Positions 1 to 10,452 of a stretch of DNA of 64,000 nucleotides are shown in pieces (the stretch's first letter is position 1; each line of letters begins with the position of its first letter). The notes under the pieces were generated by a model, which saw nothing but the letters and a program-made list of their open reading frames with translations, did no database searches and was not told where the DNA came from. The position numbers and the translations under genes are program-made. The DNA is from Acanthamoeba castellanii str. Neff (Eukaryota > Discosea > Longamoebia > Acanthamoebidae): positions 67,718 through 131,717 of the forward strand of contig NW_004457554.1 of the NCBI RefSeq assembly GCF_000313135.1, given 5' to 3'.

Positions 1-1
1 C

Positions 2-549
2 CCGGAGGTACTTGAAGTTGACGATTGCAACTGCTCCATCTGTAAAATCTCCATCTTTGCGCATAGCAATGATTTTCACAGATTTGTTTCCATTAATCAA
101 TCCTGATCCAACAGGCCAGAGGAAGGGTTTCCTGCACTTGATTGTGCCCAAGTCACGGTTCCGCTTGGGCGAAGGCTCACAGGAGGCGCTGTCGCTCTAC
201 ACGTTTGGGACGCACACGGCCAAGCACTACTTCTGTTCCACCTGCGGCATTGGGTCATTCTACATTCCTCGGTCCAGTACGTCCTCGCCTCCACCTCCTC
301 TTGCACATGTGGTCACCACCTCACCATCTCGTGTGGCGTGTGTGCGTGTGCGTGCCATGCGTGTGTCGTTTCGTGCGTGTGCTTGCACTCGTGTTGGCCA
401 TTGCACGTCAATGCCGTGCAGACCCTGATGGCTACTCGGTCAATGCACGATGTCTGGACGAGGGCACGGTGAAGGAGATGCGCGTCATCCCCTTCGACGG
501 CGTCAACTGGGAGAACGCGGCCGCACTGGCCCACAAGTCCAAGGAGTAG
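2..549 (+). CDS. CENPV: CENP-V / GFA-type zinc-binding protein (3' part)
   Basis: The 5' end lies outside the window. Three exons are readable: 2-41, 115-276 and 422-549 (TAG at 547-549), with GT-AG introns 42-114 and 277-421 that join in frame. The spliced protein carries CNCSIC directly before a hydrophobic strand, then FCSTCG, then NPDGY and a C-terminal CLDEGTV segment. This is the cysteine layout and tail of the glutathione-dependent formaldehyde-activating enzyme-like (GFA) fold found in animal CENP-V and many bacterial proteins, where the cysteines bind zinc. The family is small (about 130-150 residues in its minimal form), so only the first few dozen residues are missing. The biochemical role in amoebae is not known; in animals CENP-V associates with centromeres and microtubules, but minimal homologues are probably metabolic. 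Confidence 0.75.
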
Positions 550-779
550 CCAGCTCCCCGCTCGCACTCGTCCTCGCGTACCATCACGTCAAGCCTCGCG
601 AGCACCCACACGAGATTGATGGCCACTTCCTCCTTGGTCAAAGCACGCAACAAACAATTGAAAAACAAGAAAGATAGAAATGCAATAAAGATGCGAGTAG
701 GAAGAGGATGAACAATCGAGTGACCCGATTATAATTAATTAATGAAATAAATAGGGGCTTTACATTGTGATTTTTTGAA

Positions 780-1196
780 TCAGAGGCCGGCGTTGATGGA
801 TCCTTTGCTCATGGGGTCGTGCAGGGGCTCCTTCCGCACCTCGCAGCAGCGCCAGATGGTGACGATCAATCGGATGGAGAGGAGAATGAAGACGACGCCG
901 GAGAGCTGCAACACGCCGGCGTTGATGAGGACCGCGCCCTTGTCCCGGCCGCAGCAGATTTGCTTCGTATCGTTCATGATGAAGCACGTCTCGTCGAAGA
1001 ACGAGGTCCCGTTATTCTCCACCGTAGTCTGGTTGGCCAGGGTGGCGTTGTAATCTTTCATCTCGCACGGGTCGCCGGCCACTGACTGCTGCAGGGCGAT
1101 GGCCGCCAGCACAATGGCGGTGACGGCTGTACAGATTTCCACCAGGGTGAGGAAGATCTCAACCCCCTTCTCCTTCGTCTCGCCCAGCACCGCCAT
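780..1196 (-). CDS. Small two-span membrane protein with glycosylated loop
   Basis: This is a single-exon gene of 138 residues. I do not recognise a named family. Two hydrophobic segments are clear, about residues 12-36 and 88-115. The loop between them (about 40-87) holds four N-glycosylation sequons (N50, N55, N62, N75) and cysteines C44, C71 and C81-C82 followed by G. The CCG motif recalls the large loop of tetraspanins, but only half the usual membrane spans are present, so that assignment is not supported. A CC pair right after the second span (C117-C118) is a plausible palmitoylation site. The start MAVLG at 1196 was chosen because the in-frame extension upstream, to 1457, has no membrane or domain character and reads like 5' UTR. 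Likely a cell-surface or endomembrane protein. Confidence 0.55.
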   Translation of the reverse strand: MAVLGETKEKGVEIFLTLVEICTAVTAIVLAAIALQQSVAGDPCEMKDYNATLANQTTVENNGTSFFDETCFIMNDTKQICCGRDKGAVLINAGVLQLSGVVFILLSIRLIVTIWRCCEVRKEPLHDPMSKGSINAGL

Positions 1197-1787
1197 CGTT
1201 GGACCAGCTCCGGTTTGTTGATGTTTGTGGTGTGTTGGCGCGTTTGAGTTTGTTGCCTTTGAGTGGTTGCCCAGCCTTGGTTTGAACTGGTGGTCCCACA
1301 GTGCTGCGTTCTGCGAACGCCACTTGGGGTGATTGCGGTCCAAACTTACCGAAGAAGCGGAAAGCAAAACAAGAAACGCCGACCTGAAGAGACCACAAGC
1401 AGCGGAGTGAAGTGTGTGCCCTCCGCTATCTTCTCCTTCAAGAAGGCACACACTCACTTAGTCCAACACAAGGTGGGCTCACTTCGGTTGGGGGTACGAC
1501 AGGATAAATGGTGGTTCGCACATAATGGAATTCGGTGGGCGCGTGTGTTGGGGCTCCGAAAACACTTAAGCTGTACCAGGATAAAACCGGACAAGAGCTG
1601 CGTCGGCACGGAAACTGCGACCGAAAGCTCATCAGCACGCGCAACAGACATCTCTCGGCCAATCGCCGTTGCGTTGGTTAATTTGTTGACGCGTTTGTGC
1701 CCAGCACACGCCAGGAAAAAACAGCAGCAGAAGTAGGACCACTCCCAATCCATCCTCTTCCTCTTCTACTGTCACTTGTGCCCCAAG
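1197..1787. other. Intergenic, divergent promoter region
   Basis: This 591-base stretch lies between the starts of the two-span membrane protein (-) and the secreted vitellogenin-like protein (+). No open frame with coding character or conserved motif is seen. It must contain both 5' UTRs and promoters, but I see no convincing TATA box or operator. Confidence 0.5.
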
Positions 1788-4700
1788 ATGAAGGCGCTTT
1801 CGCTCCTCGTGGTCGTTCTGCTGGCCGCCTATGTCGCCGCCCAGCCCACCCAGCTGACCTATCAGATTGGTAAGTAGTACTTGCACAAACACACTCCAAA
1901 CCCACTCCGGTCATCTATGATGCGCTTTGTAGAACTCGAAGCTTCTTCTCCTTCATCAACTGCAAGACGATGCATCTTCTTCTTCTTATGCCACTTCGGA
2001 CCTAAATTAATGGGCTGAAATTGCAGCGCCACCTTAACCCGCTGGAAAAAAGTGAGCCAATCCGCACGAGGCGATCATCAGTTACCTTGCGACCGTAGAT
2101 CCGCTCCATTGATACGAAGCGCACACTCACCCACTCGCGACTTTCCACCTCGCAGGTCAGGAGTTCGTGTTCGGCATGGGCTCGAGCGTGGATGCTCGCC
2201 ACGCTGATTCGCTCACCCTCCAGCCCGGCGGTGGCTCGATTGCCCTCATGAACAGCACCGTCGTCTACCAGTGTACCGACATGGATGCCACCTCCTACCT
2301 GTACTCTTCCCGAGCTTCGCTCTTTCGCTGTCGCGTTTCTCTTTTTTCGTTCTTCGTTCTTTCTGACCACATGTCGCTTTCGATCTTCTTGTTGTTGGTG
2401 TGGGCGGGTCGCAGGTTTGTGATGAACATGTTCGACACCACCGTGAACGTGGGTCAGAACTCGCTCTCGGCCAGCGAGGTCATCTTCAAGGAGAAGGCCA
2501 CGCTCATCGGTCTGGGCAGCAACAACGCCCTCGGCGACAACATGTACTTCCAGCAGCTCAAGACCGGCGAGATCGTCAAGATCTGGTACAACACCGGCGA
2601 CTCCCCGTACTTTGTCAACGTCAAGGTAACGACCGATACCAACTCCTCTCCTACTTGTTTTGGCGTTCGGAGTCACATAATCCTTGTGTTTTTTGCTCCA
2701 TTGCAGGCTGGCGCGATCAACCAGTTCCAGACCAGGGTGGTGCCTGCCAACCAGCAGACCTTCCAGTACCAGGAGACCGATCTGATCGGTGTCCACAACT
2801 CCGACTTCGTGGGCTCGAAGAACGCCGACAACAGTGCGACTCTACGCGCTTCTTTCTTTTACTCGCTTCGGAGCTAAAATAACTGACATCAATGCCTCGT
2901 GTGTGTCGTGTCGTGTGCGGTGGTGGTGTGTGTGGGGTGTACCAGGCCTGAGCGTTGCCAAGTCGTTCGACCAGAAGGACTTCACCAAGTTCGCCACTGA
3001 CCCCAGCCTCTCGGCGAGCGACCTCATCCTCAACGCCAACCAGGGCGTGTCCGTCCACCCGGCCGGCTACATCCAGTCCACCAGCTTCAGCCAGAAGGTC
3101 CTCCTCGTCAACACGCCCCCCGCTCAGCACGGCCAGGTAACCACCTCACTCTTTTTCACCCCAGTTTCCTTGAATCCAGTCATGAAAAAAACAACTGTTG
3201 ACTGTGTGCGTGTGCGGTGTGTGTCGTGCGGTAATGCAACAACAGGGCAAGAGGGATAACAACGGTTTCAACATGTTCATGCTCTCCAACGGTCAGATGA
3301 ACGTCAACCTCCAGCAGGTCAACATGGTCAAGGGTCCCATGAGGGTACGTGCCATCAGCCTTGTCGTGTGTGTGGCGTGTGTCGTCTTCGTGTGTGCGGT
3401 CCACTCAATGTAACTCGCACACACGCACACCACCGCACACAACATGCACAGACTGCGTCCAGCCGCTTCAGCCCCAAGGAGACGTACAACTTTGCCGGCC
3501 TCCGCAGCAACCGCACGTTCCTGACGGACTCGTTCCACGGCTACTCGGCCAAGGCGGCCCTGTTCAAGGCCCAGAACCCGCAGCCGATGGACGTCGCCGA
3601 GGAGCTCAGCAAGATCTTCTCCTCCGAGGGCGGCGCCCACGCCTTCGCCCAGATCACCCGCGTCATCCGCTACCTTAAGGTCCACAAGGAGTACGCACCG
3701 CCTCCTTAAATACCCTTCATTGAGTGCGCTGCTGACGTCACCGTGCCCTCGTGCACAAACAGGGACATGAACATTCTGGAGAACTACCTGAAGAAGGCCG
3801 ACGTGATGAGCAGCCAGGTGCTGCGCGACCGTCTGTTCTACCTCCTCGCGGCGCTGGACGACAGCAAGAGCCTGATCGAGTACGGTCTGTCGTCGGCCGA
3901 CGCCGAGGTCCGGCTGCACGCCATCGTCACCGCCGCCACCCTGCAGACGCCCACCTCGGCCCTCGCTGGCTCGCTCCACTCCATCGCCATGGCCGCCCAG
4001 GACTCCAAGACGAAGTGCGTTCCCTTCCTTCGTTGTTACGTCTTTTTAACTCCGAATCTCACGACACACGACACACACAGGCACGCTGCTCTGCTTGCCT
4101 ACGGTACTGTGTTGAAGAAGCTGTACAGCCCGGCGGCCAAGGCCGGAGGTAAGGTCCTCGTGGACCTGCTCGCCGCCACGCCTTCGTACGACGTGCAGCA
4201 GCTCGCCACCGTGCTCGCTGCCATCAAGAACGCCGGTCCCTCCGTCGTCCCGCCCTCCAAGATCGTCGAGAAGGCCATCAGGCTCTTCAGGAAGGGTACA
4301 ACCTCCTCTCATCGCTTTCCCTTCGCTTTCATTCTTTTCCAATCGGAGTCAAACTATGATAGTTATTATTATTATAACTCACAATGTGGTCTGACGCGTC
4401 TACAGAGCCCAACCTGAGGTCGAACATCAGGCGTCTGCTCAAGGAGTACATGCCCCAGAACGCTGATACCCTGGACATGCAGCTGTCGGCCATCGTCGAT
4501 GGCTCGGACTTCCCCTTCAACCGCTCGTACACCAAGGACCTGGTGATCGGTGGCCGCGACGTCAACCTCGACCTCCACGGCGAGCTCTTCATCGGCACCA
4601 ACTTCGACTGCAACCAGCAGTACTTCAACTACGAGGGCCTCGCCGAGGTGACCGGTGCCGTCACCCTCTTCACCGAGACCGCCACCGTCTTCACCGCCGA

Positions 4701-5539
4701 GGCCATCTACGGCGCCGACAACGGCGTGCACCTCGCCGACCAGTTCTCGCTCGTTTTCCTGGGCCAGACCGTCATCGACCAGCCCTTCCCCCAGGTCGAC
4801 TGCATGGAGCACACCTACAACCTCTTCCACACCTCCCCCGTCATCTCCGGTACACGTCGCGTTGTTTGTCGCTTTCGTTCTATTTCTCCTTCTCTTTCGC
4901 TCTTTTTTTTCCCGCTCGACTCACACCACATGTCACAGCCTCGTACGTGGTGTGGATCAGCGTGATCCCCGTCGTCTTCTCGGCCAGCGCTGGCGTCACC
5001 CTGAACGTCGACTGGGGCTGGTCCATCTGCGACTCTGAGCTCTCCGCCCTTGTTGGTAACGCCTCCGTCCCCTTTGCCTCGACGCTTTCAACCGTGTTTT
5101 TTTAACTCCGATCACTAACGCGTGCGGTGCAGAGCTCATTCCTGGCGCGACCTTCACCGCGCAGGGCGACGTGGAGCTCGACCTGCTGATCATCTCGGCC
5201 GGCATTGAGCTCGCCGCCCAGGTCAACACCCAGATCCGCCCGCAGGCCTACATCCACGGCTCCGAGTGCGAGGTCGGCTTCGACGTCGAGAGGACCAACA
5301 ACCCCATGGACGCCTACTTCGAGTCCTTCTACCAGATCAAGAAGTGCATCCTCTGGGTACGCGCTCCTCTCCGAACCGCACACGCACAGTCGACACAAAC
5401 TCACCGCACACCCACACGCACCACCACACAGATCTTCGATTGCCACATGGAGAACAAGGACACCCAGGTGTGGTGGCAGTGGACCCTGCCCTCTTCCACT
5501 GAAGTCCTCTTCAACGAGGACTGGAAGATCTCCCTCTAA
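1788..5539 (+). CDS. Secreted protein, possible vitellogenin-like lipid-transfer fold
   Basis: Thirteen exons join without any frame conflict: 1788-1869, 2156-2300, 2415-2625, 2707-2833, 2946-3136, 3246-3344, 3452-3690, 3763-4014, 4081-4295, 4406-4849, 4939-5055, 5133-5356 and 5432-5539, giving 532 residues. Residues 1-17 form a clean signal peptide (MKALSLLVVLLAAYVAA), so the product enters the secretory pathway. The first ~250 residues look beta-rich. The middle (about 250-390) is a run of amphipathic helices including LLAYGTVLKKL. The rest is again beta-rich with scattered cysteines. This beta-barrel, helical repeat, beta-sheet order resembles the N-terminal part of vitellogenin/apoB/MTP large lipid-transfer proteins, although the usual protein is much longer. 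The gene model is strong; the family assignment is only an inference from layout. Confidence 0.8.
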
Positions 5540-5671
5540 GCTGTTCTGTGCCATCACTTTCCCAGTTTTTGTGAACAAACTTTTTGCCAAAGGCTTCAGC
5601 AGCAATCCTCATGTTTGGACCCATTGTGGTACACTTTCTCATCAACAAAACATTTTTTCAAATGCCAAAAA

Positions 5672-8005
5672 TTAGAGGCGAGCGGCGGTGGGATTGAAGG
5701 CGATGCGCTCGCCGAGCCCGCGCTTCTGGGCGGCGAGGAAGACTGCGTGAGCCACCGACACGTCCTGCACGGCGTTGCCCACGGACTTGAACAGCGTGAT
5801 GTCCTCATCCGACTGACGCACCTCCTGTCATGTTCGTGTTCGTGTTCGTGTCGAGGGATGTGTCAGTGCTCAGGCGACTCCATTGTGTTGTGTGTGTGCG
5901 TGTGTGTGTGTTTGTGTGGAGCGTCACCATTTCTTCGGCCAGGACCTGGCCCAGCTCGGCGACTATGCTGCTGGTGGTGATGAGACCCTTCTCGAGGGGA
6001 ATCACGATATCGCCGGCCTCCTTCAGCGCCGCCTCGCGGTTATCAACCACGATCTGCAATCGTGGTATTTTGTGAGTCAATCGCAACATTCAATCCATTC
6101 AAGGCAGCGCATGTGACGAGGCCATGGTCGTACCTTGGCGCTCTGTACAGTCGTTTCGTCCAGCTCCTGCATCGAATGAGAATACGACCCTGCAAAGAGC
6201 ACCGTACAGAATCAGCGAGTGACGCCAGCGCAGAGAAATACAGATATGTAGAGAAAGATATTAAGATATTATATTAAGATATTATCTCTTTATTTTTTAT
6301 TTCTTTTTATTCCTATCTCATTCTATAATAAAAAGAGAAATTCAAAATAAAAAGGGAGGGGTTCGGGTACCGATGGCGTTGATGTGCACGCCGGGCTTCA
6401 GGTACTTGCCGTTGAAGATGGGTTTGGAGGAGTTGGTGGCGGTCACTATGATGTCCGCCCGACTCACGGCCTTGTTCTCATCTACACAGCGACACGACGA
6501 CCACAGGCGTGAGACGACGCTTGCGGCTCGGACGACGACTTTGCACCGAGATGGGTGGTGGTGCGTGTTTTTTTGTTACCTTCAGAGTCCTTGTCAACGA
6601 CATGCCAGGTGATTTCGGTGTAGCCGTGGCCCACAGCGGCCTGGTAGCGCTGCTGCAGGTCGAGCGCCTTCGACTTAGTTCGGTTGATGAGGTAAACCTG
6701 TTTGTTTTGTGTGTGTGTGTGTGTGTGTTGGTCGTTGTGATTTTACGTCAGCAAAGCCGCGCTCGTATAGACGTGTGCGCACACGTGACGACACACGACA
6801 CACACGACGTACCTCCTTAATACTTCGCACGGTGCAGATAGCCTCAGTATGAGCCTGCGCTTGCTCTCCCACACCTGCTCCCCACCAATGCGCGACCCGC
6901 GGCCCCCTCAGTGACTCACCGTGCACGTGCGCGTTGTCGTCGCAGAGCTTTGGCGCTGGGCGTACCGAACACCACCATGACGTGCGCGTTCTTCTTGGCC
7001 AGCGCGTTGGTGGCGACCGCGGAGCCCGCCGCAGTGCGGATGGCCGTCAGCTGCGTCGCCTGTAGAAGAAAAAGCGGGAAAATGGAAAGAAAAGAAAAGT
7101 CAGCAACAACGGTCGTGTAACACAAACCAAACGGAGAAGAGAGAAAACGCGCCTGCATGAGTGCGACGGGCAGGCCGGTGGGTTCGTCGAGCAGCATTAC
7201 AACAGCCGGCACGGTGGGGAGTCCACGGCCGGCGTTGCTTGGTCGCACGCTGACTGTTTCATGGCACACGCACACGCAACACGCAACACGCACCGCCGCA
7301 CACGCACGCAACACAACGCACACAAATGGAACGCACCACACAGAGATAAAGAGGGATCGGAGGTTAAAACAGAGAACGGAGTGAGAAATGTTGGATTCAC
7401 ACTTGGCCGGCTGAGGAGCGTGCCGTACCGAGCTTGATACCGAGCGCGCCGGTCTTGGCGACTCGCGCCGGCATGAAGAAGGTGGCGGCACCTGGTTCGC
7501 TGGTGGCGATGCCGGTGCGAAGAGGCACCTAAAGAGAGCGTCAGCGCAGTGGGAGTGGAGAAATATAAACATAAATAATGTAAACGTAACAAAAAAATAA
7601 AACTGGTTCCTGCCAGGGTAGAACAGGGTTAGAAGTGAGAAAAGGGAGAAGCCTCACCCCGCCCTACCCGTGCCATTGATGGAAATTGCTTTCAAACCAA
7701 GAGAAAATAAATGGTTTATTTTAATGGGGCAGAGTAGCGCGCAGCAGCACAAAGGACAATCAATTGTGAAATTATTCAGTCCATTTGTCAGCAGAAATTT
7801 GCAATCACAGATGTCAATCAATGAAAAAGAGGCGGACTGGGAAGGAAAGGCGTACCTGGGCGTCCTTGGTATGCAGCTGGACGAAGGCCTCGCCCACCAC
7901 CTTGATGGCCTCACGTGCGGTGATCGCTTGGCGCACCTCATCGTCGTCCAGCAACACGAGCTGCTGCGACGATCCCTTCTCGGCTTGACTGATTTTACTA
8001 CTCAT
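5672..8005 (-). CDS. CRYM: Mu-crystallin / ornithine cyclodeaminase family protein
   Basis: Ten exons on the minus strand (8005-7856, 7528-7429, 7253-7153, 7059-6966, 6874-6813, 6697-6580, 6481-6371, 6189-6134, 6053-5928, 5824-5672) give 356 residues, the usual size for this NAD(P)-dependent family. Recognisable pieces are [18 protein letters not shown], a Rossmann strand MVVFG followed by [50 protein letters not shown] and [12 protein letters not shown] near the end. Members are ketimine reductases (mu-crystallin), ornithine cyclodeaminases or alanine dehydrogenases; the exact substrate cannot be told. Intron 3 (7152-7060) has a GC rather than GT donor: only that splice keeps the conserved [10 protein letters not shown] spacing. 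The gene is head to head with sulfiredoxin. Confidence 0.88.
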
Positions 8006-8511
8006 CTTGTGTTGATTTTTCGTTCGGACGAATCTGAATCTTGTGGTGTCTCGGTTGGTGCTCGATGTGAATGTGAATGTGCGTACTACTTCTGCTGCGT
8101 GTAGAAATGTCTTGCCTGCGTTCGTGTTGCTCTGCCTGTGTTGGCAATTGACGGATTTATTCCGGAATACAAAATGAGAACGCAGTTTTTATAATTTATT
8201 TTTGGCTCGGGTGGTTGCAGTTCTTGTTGGCAAGTTCTTGATGGTACCCCAAACCAAGAGAGCAGGTACACACCCACATGACGTAGCTGGCGGTAGAGGT
8301 GTCGCACAGTTTAGGGCTTCGGGCGGACAGCAGGGAACTTTCCAGCAGGTGTGGGCTTTTTGCCATTGTTCAGTTCCTGGAAATGAGGAACTAATCCCCA
8401 AAAGGAAAGGAAAAAAAGCAAACAGGGAATGGCACGCCAATCGCCGAGAGCACCACCCACAAAACCTCTTGCGTTCATTCACTTCGCAAACCAAACAAAC
8501 CACCAACAACA
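8006..8511. other. Intergenic, shared promoter of CRYM-like and sulfiredoxin genes
   Basis: Divergent 506-base region between two start codons. It is less GC-rich than the flanking exons and contains no supported gene. No specific regulatory motif was recognised. Confidence 0.5.
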
Positions 8512-8913
8512 ATGGCCCAAGCGCAGCAAGAGCAAACCACGACCAGCAGCATCCAGAAGCAGCAGGAGGGGGAGGACGACATGAGCATCCACACGCGAAG
8601 TGTGGCAGAGATCCACGAGATGCCCTTCGCCGCCATCGCCCGCGGACTGCCGCTCGAGATCGATAATGCCAAGGTGGAGTCCATCATGGGCACCCTGAGC
8701 GACCCAGCCACGCGACACCTCGTACCGCCCATCGACGTCATGTGGGTGCAGGGCCGCGACCCGGCCAACAACTACTACTTTGCCTTCGGCGGGTGCCATC
8801 GCTACGAGGCCCACCGACGGCTGGGAAAGCCCACCGTACGGGCGAAGATCGTGAAGGTGACCCCGGCCGACGTCCGCACCTACCTCGGCTCCGCCACCCC
8901 AGACTTTAAATAA
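8512..8913 (+). CDS. SRXN1: Sulfiredoxin
   Basis: This is an intron-less gene of 133 residues. The core carries the signature FAFGGCHRYEA with the catalytic cysteine at C95, preceded by PPIDVMWVQGRDP and followed by KIVKVTPADVRTYLG, all characteristic of eukaryotic sulfiredoxin. The enzyme uses ATP to reduce cysteine-sulfinic acid in over-oxidised 2-Cys peroxiredoxins and so restores peroxide signalling and defence. The first ~23 residues are low-complexity and glutamine-rich, without an obvious targeting peptide, so a cytosolic location is likely. The stop is followed within a few bases by AATAAA (overlapping the TAA), a plausible polyadenylation signal. Being single-exon is notable among intron-dense neighbours. 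Confidence 0.95.
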   Translation: MAQAQQEQTTTSSIQKQQEGEDDMSIHTRSVAEIHEMPFAAIARGLPLEIDNAKVESIMGTLSDPATRHLVPPIDVMWVQGRDPANNYYFAFGGCHRYEAHRRLGKPTVRAKIVKVTPADVRTYLGSATPDFK

Positions 8914-9028
8914 ACATTTTTTCAAAAAAACAAAATACAAACAGTTGCGCTGTAACTTGACGCTCGATAAGGTGAAGGCTCCGCTCAGCAGAACGTGAAG
9001 CATAAGCAAGTGGTGGCTGGGCACTGCA

Positions 9029-9983
9029 ATGGCGGACGATAGCAACAATGGCGGAGCGAAGGGTTGGGTGAAGATGGCGAGCGGGCGCTACCTGTCGGTG
9101 GAGGAGGTGACGGCACTCATGGAGGCCTTCAAGGCCAAGGGCAACAGCAAGGGCAGCCCCTCGCGCTGAAGCCGTTCCTCAAGGTGGTGGAGGAGGTCAA
9201 CCGCACCTACCATCAGCCGCTGTTCAACCACGACGAGGCCCCAGCTCACCTTCCACCTCCTCGACACCAACCACGACGGCAAAGGTCCTACGGATATATA
9301 TTTACCACTTTTATTTAATCATAAAAATACTACTATTATTATTAATACAAATAGATAATAAAAATACTAATAATAAATAACTACAACAATAACCGTGAGT
9401 GTAATTGGGCAGTGGACCCGTTCGAGTTGATCTACGGGGTGTCGGTACTGTGCGAAGGGTCGGAGCAGGACAAGGCCGAGCTGGTGTTCAAGGCCATAGA
9501 CCTCGATAACAACGGACGCATCTCCAAGGCCGAGCTCCTGAGCTACGTGGGTGCGTTCGTGTCGTGTGCGACTGTGCGCTGGCCGACGGCTGATGGTAGG
9601 ACGATGGGCAAAAGAGATCACGTTGACGGTGGCGGAGAAGATCGCGAAGGAGCACATCAAGCGGGGCAAGCTGGCCACAAGAAGGAGCTCCTCAACATTG
9701 CAGCCAACTACAAGAAGTCCCTCCTAGAGTCAAGCCTAGATGAGGTGTTGAGGCTGACACCAACCAGGTGCGCGCCTGCACTGCACACAGCCAATTTCTT
9801 CACACATTCCAATAATGTGGTGTATGTGGTTTCGTGCAGGATGGAAGCATAGACCTGGAAGAGTGGAAGGCAGGGGCGGTCAACAACGTCGCCATTAAGA
9901 GTATGATCAACCCGTCCAGGAGCGTGTATGCCATTCAGGAGACCGTCAATCGGGGCTCTGGGATTCACCCTCGTCCCTCGTGA
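9029..9983 (+). pseudogene. EF-hand protein gene, frame-broken (paralogue of 14,771-15,916)
   Basis: Exon pieces match those of the minus-strand EF-hand gene at 14,771-15,916 one for one: YLSVEEVTALMEAF, then a helix ending KVVEEVNRTYHQ, then three calcium loops (DTNHDGK split by an intron, DLDNNGRISKAE, and DTNQDGSIDLEE). Unlike a working copy, the frame breaks at least four times inside exons: near 9,164 (a TGA follows at once), near 9,241 (four C where the relative has three), near 9,675 (a base short before AAGAAGGAG) and near 9,753. The C-terminus also diverges. Such multiple lesions favour a decayed duplicate; sequencing error is the alternative. Introns lie in the same places as in the relative, so the copy arose by DNA duplication, not retrotransposition. 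Confidence 0.7.
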
Positions 9984-10452
9984 ACGCCGAGCATAAACTC
10001 TGGTCACCTGACAGTACTACTATACACAAGAGCAAACATTGGGTGTAAATGTATAGATCTTACCTTTCTCATTTGAGGCGTTGTGGTTCATGACCGGCAA
10101 CACATGGTGGGACGTTGTGTGAACACGTTGGCTTGATATCACATCTTTTATGCAACGGTCCGAATACGGATTCGAACCGGCGTGCCGAGAAAGCCGGAAG
10201 TCGTGTCCAGGGTTCTTGCTTCTGTTGGGGTGAGCGACGAGAGAAGCATCGTCACACAGCGCTTCTGTTCACCCTCCCCACACGCACGTCGCGTGATCCG
10301 CTCGCGTCTGCTCAGGAGACAGACACACATTTTGATCGTCAAAGCGGGGGGGTGATTGATTGCCAATCGAACGATTTCGCTACTCGATTCATTGTTAGCG
10401 AAGACAAAGAGTGATACAGGGAGAAGGAGGCGAAAGGCCAACACAACAGAAG
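9984..10452. other. Intergenic, nothing recognised
   Basis: 469 bases between the EF-hand pseudogene and the CaaX protein gene. A tRNA T-loop-like string is present but no tRNA folds around it. The 3' part is probably the 5' UTR and promoter of the downstream gene. Confidence 0.45.

Noticed and set aside
1197..1457. N-terminal extension of the two-span membrane protein
   Set aside because: The extension is in frame but low in hydrophobic order and would place 87 irrelevant residues before a good start; treated as 5' UTR.
7059..7156. GT-AG alternative for CRYM intron 3 (donor after GCGC, acceptor after GACGCAG)
   Set aside because: It gives an open frame but deletes two residues from the conserved spacing before LTAIRTAA; the GC-AG reading fits the family better, though RNA data are needed.
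10160..10220. tRNA-like T-loop (GGTTCGAATCC on the minus strand)
   Set aside because: The flanking bases do not make a 5-bp T stem, no acceptor stem partner is found 60-90 bases away, and no anticodon arm could be drawn.
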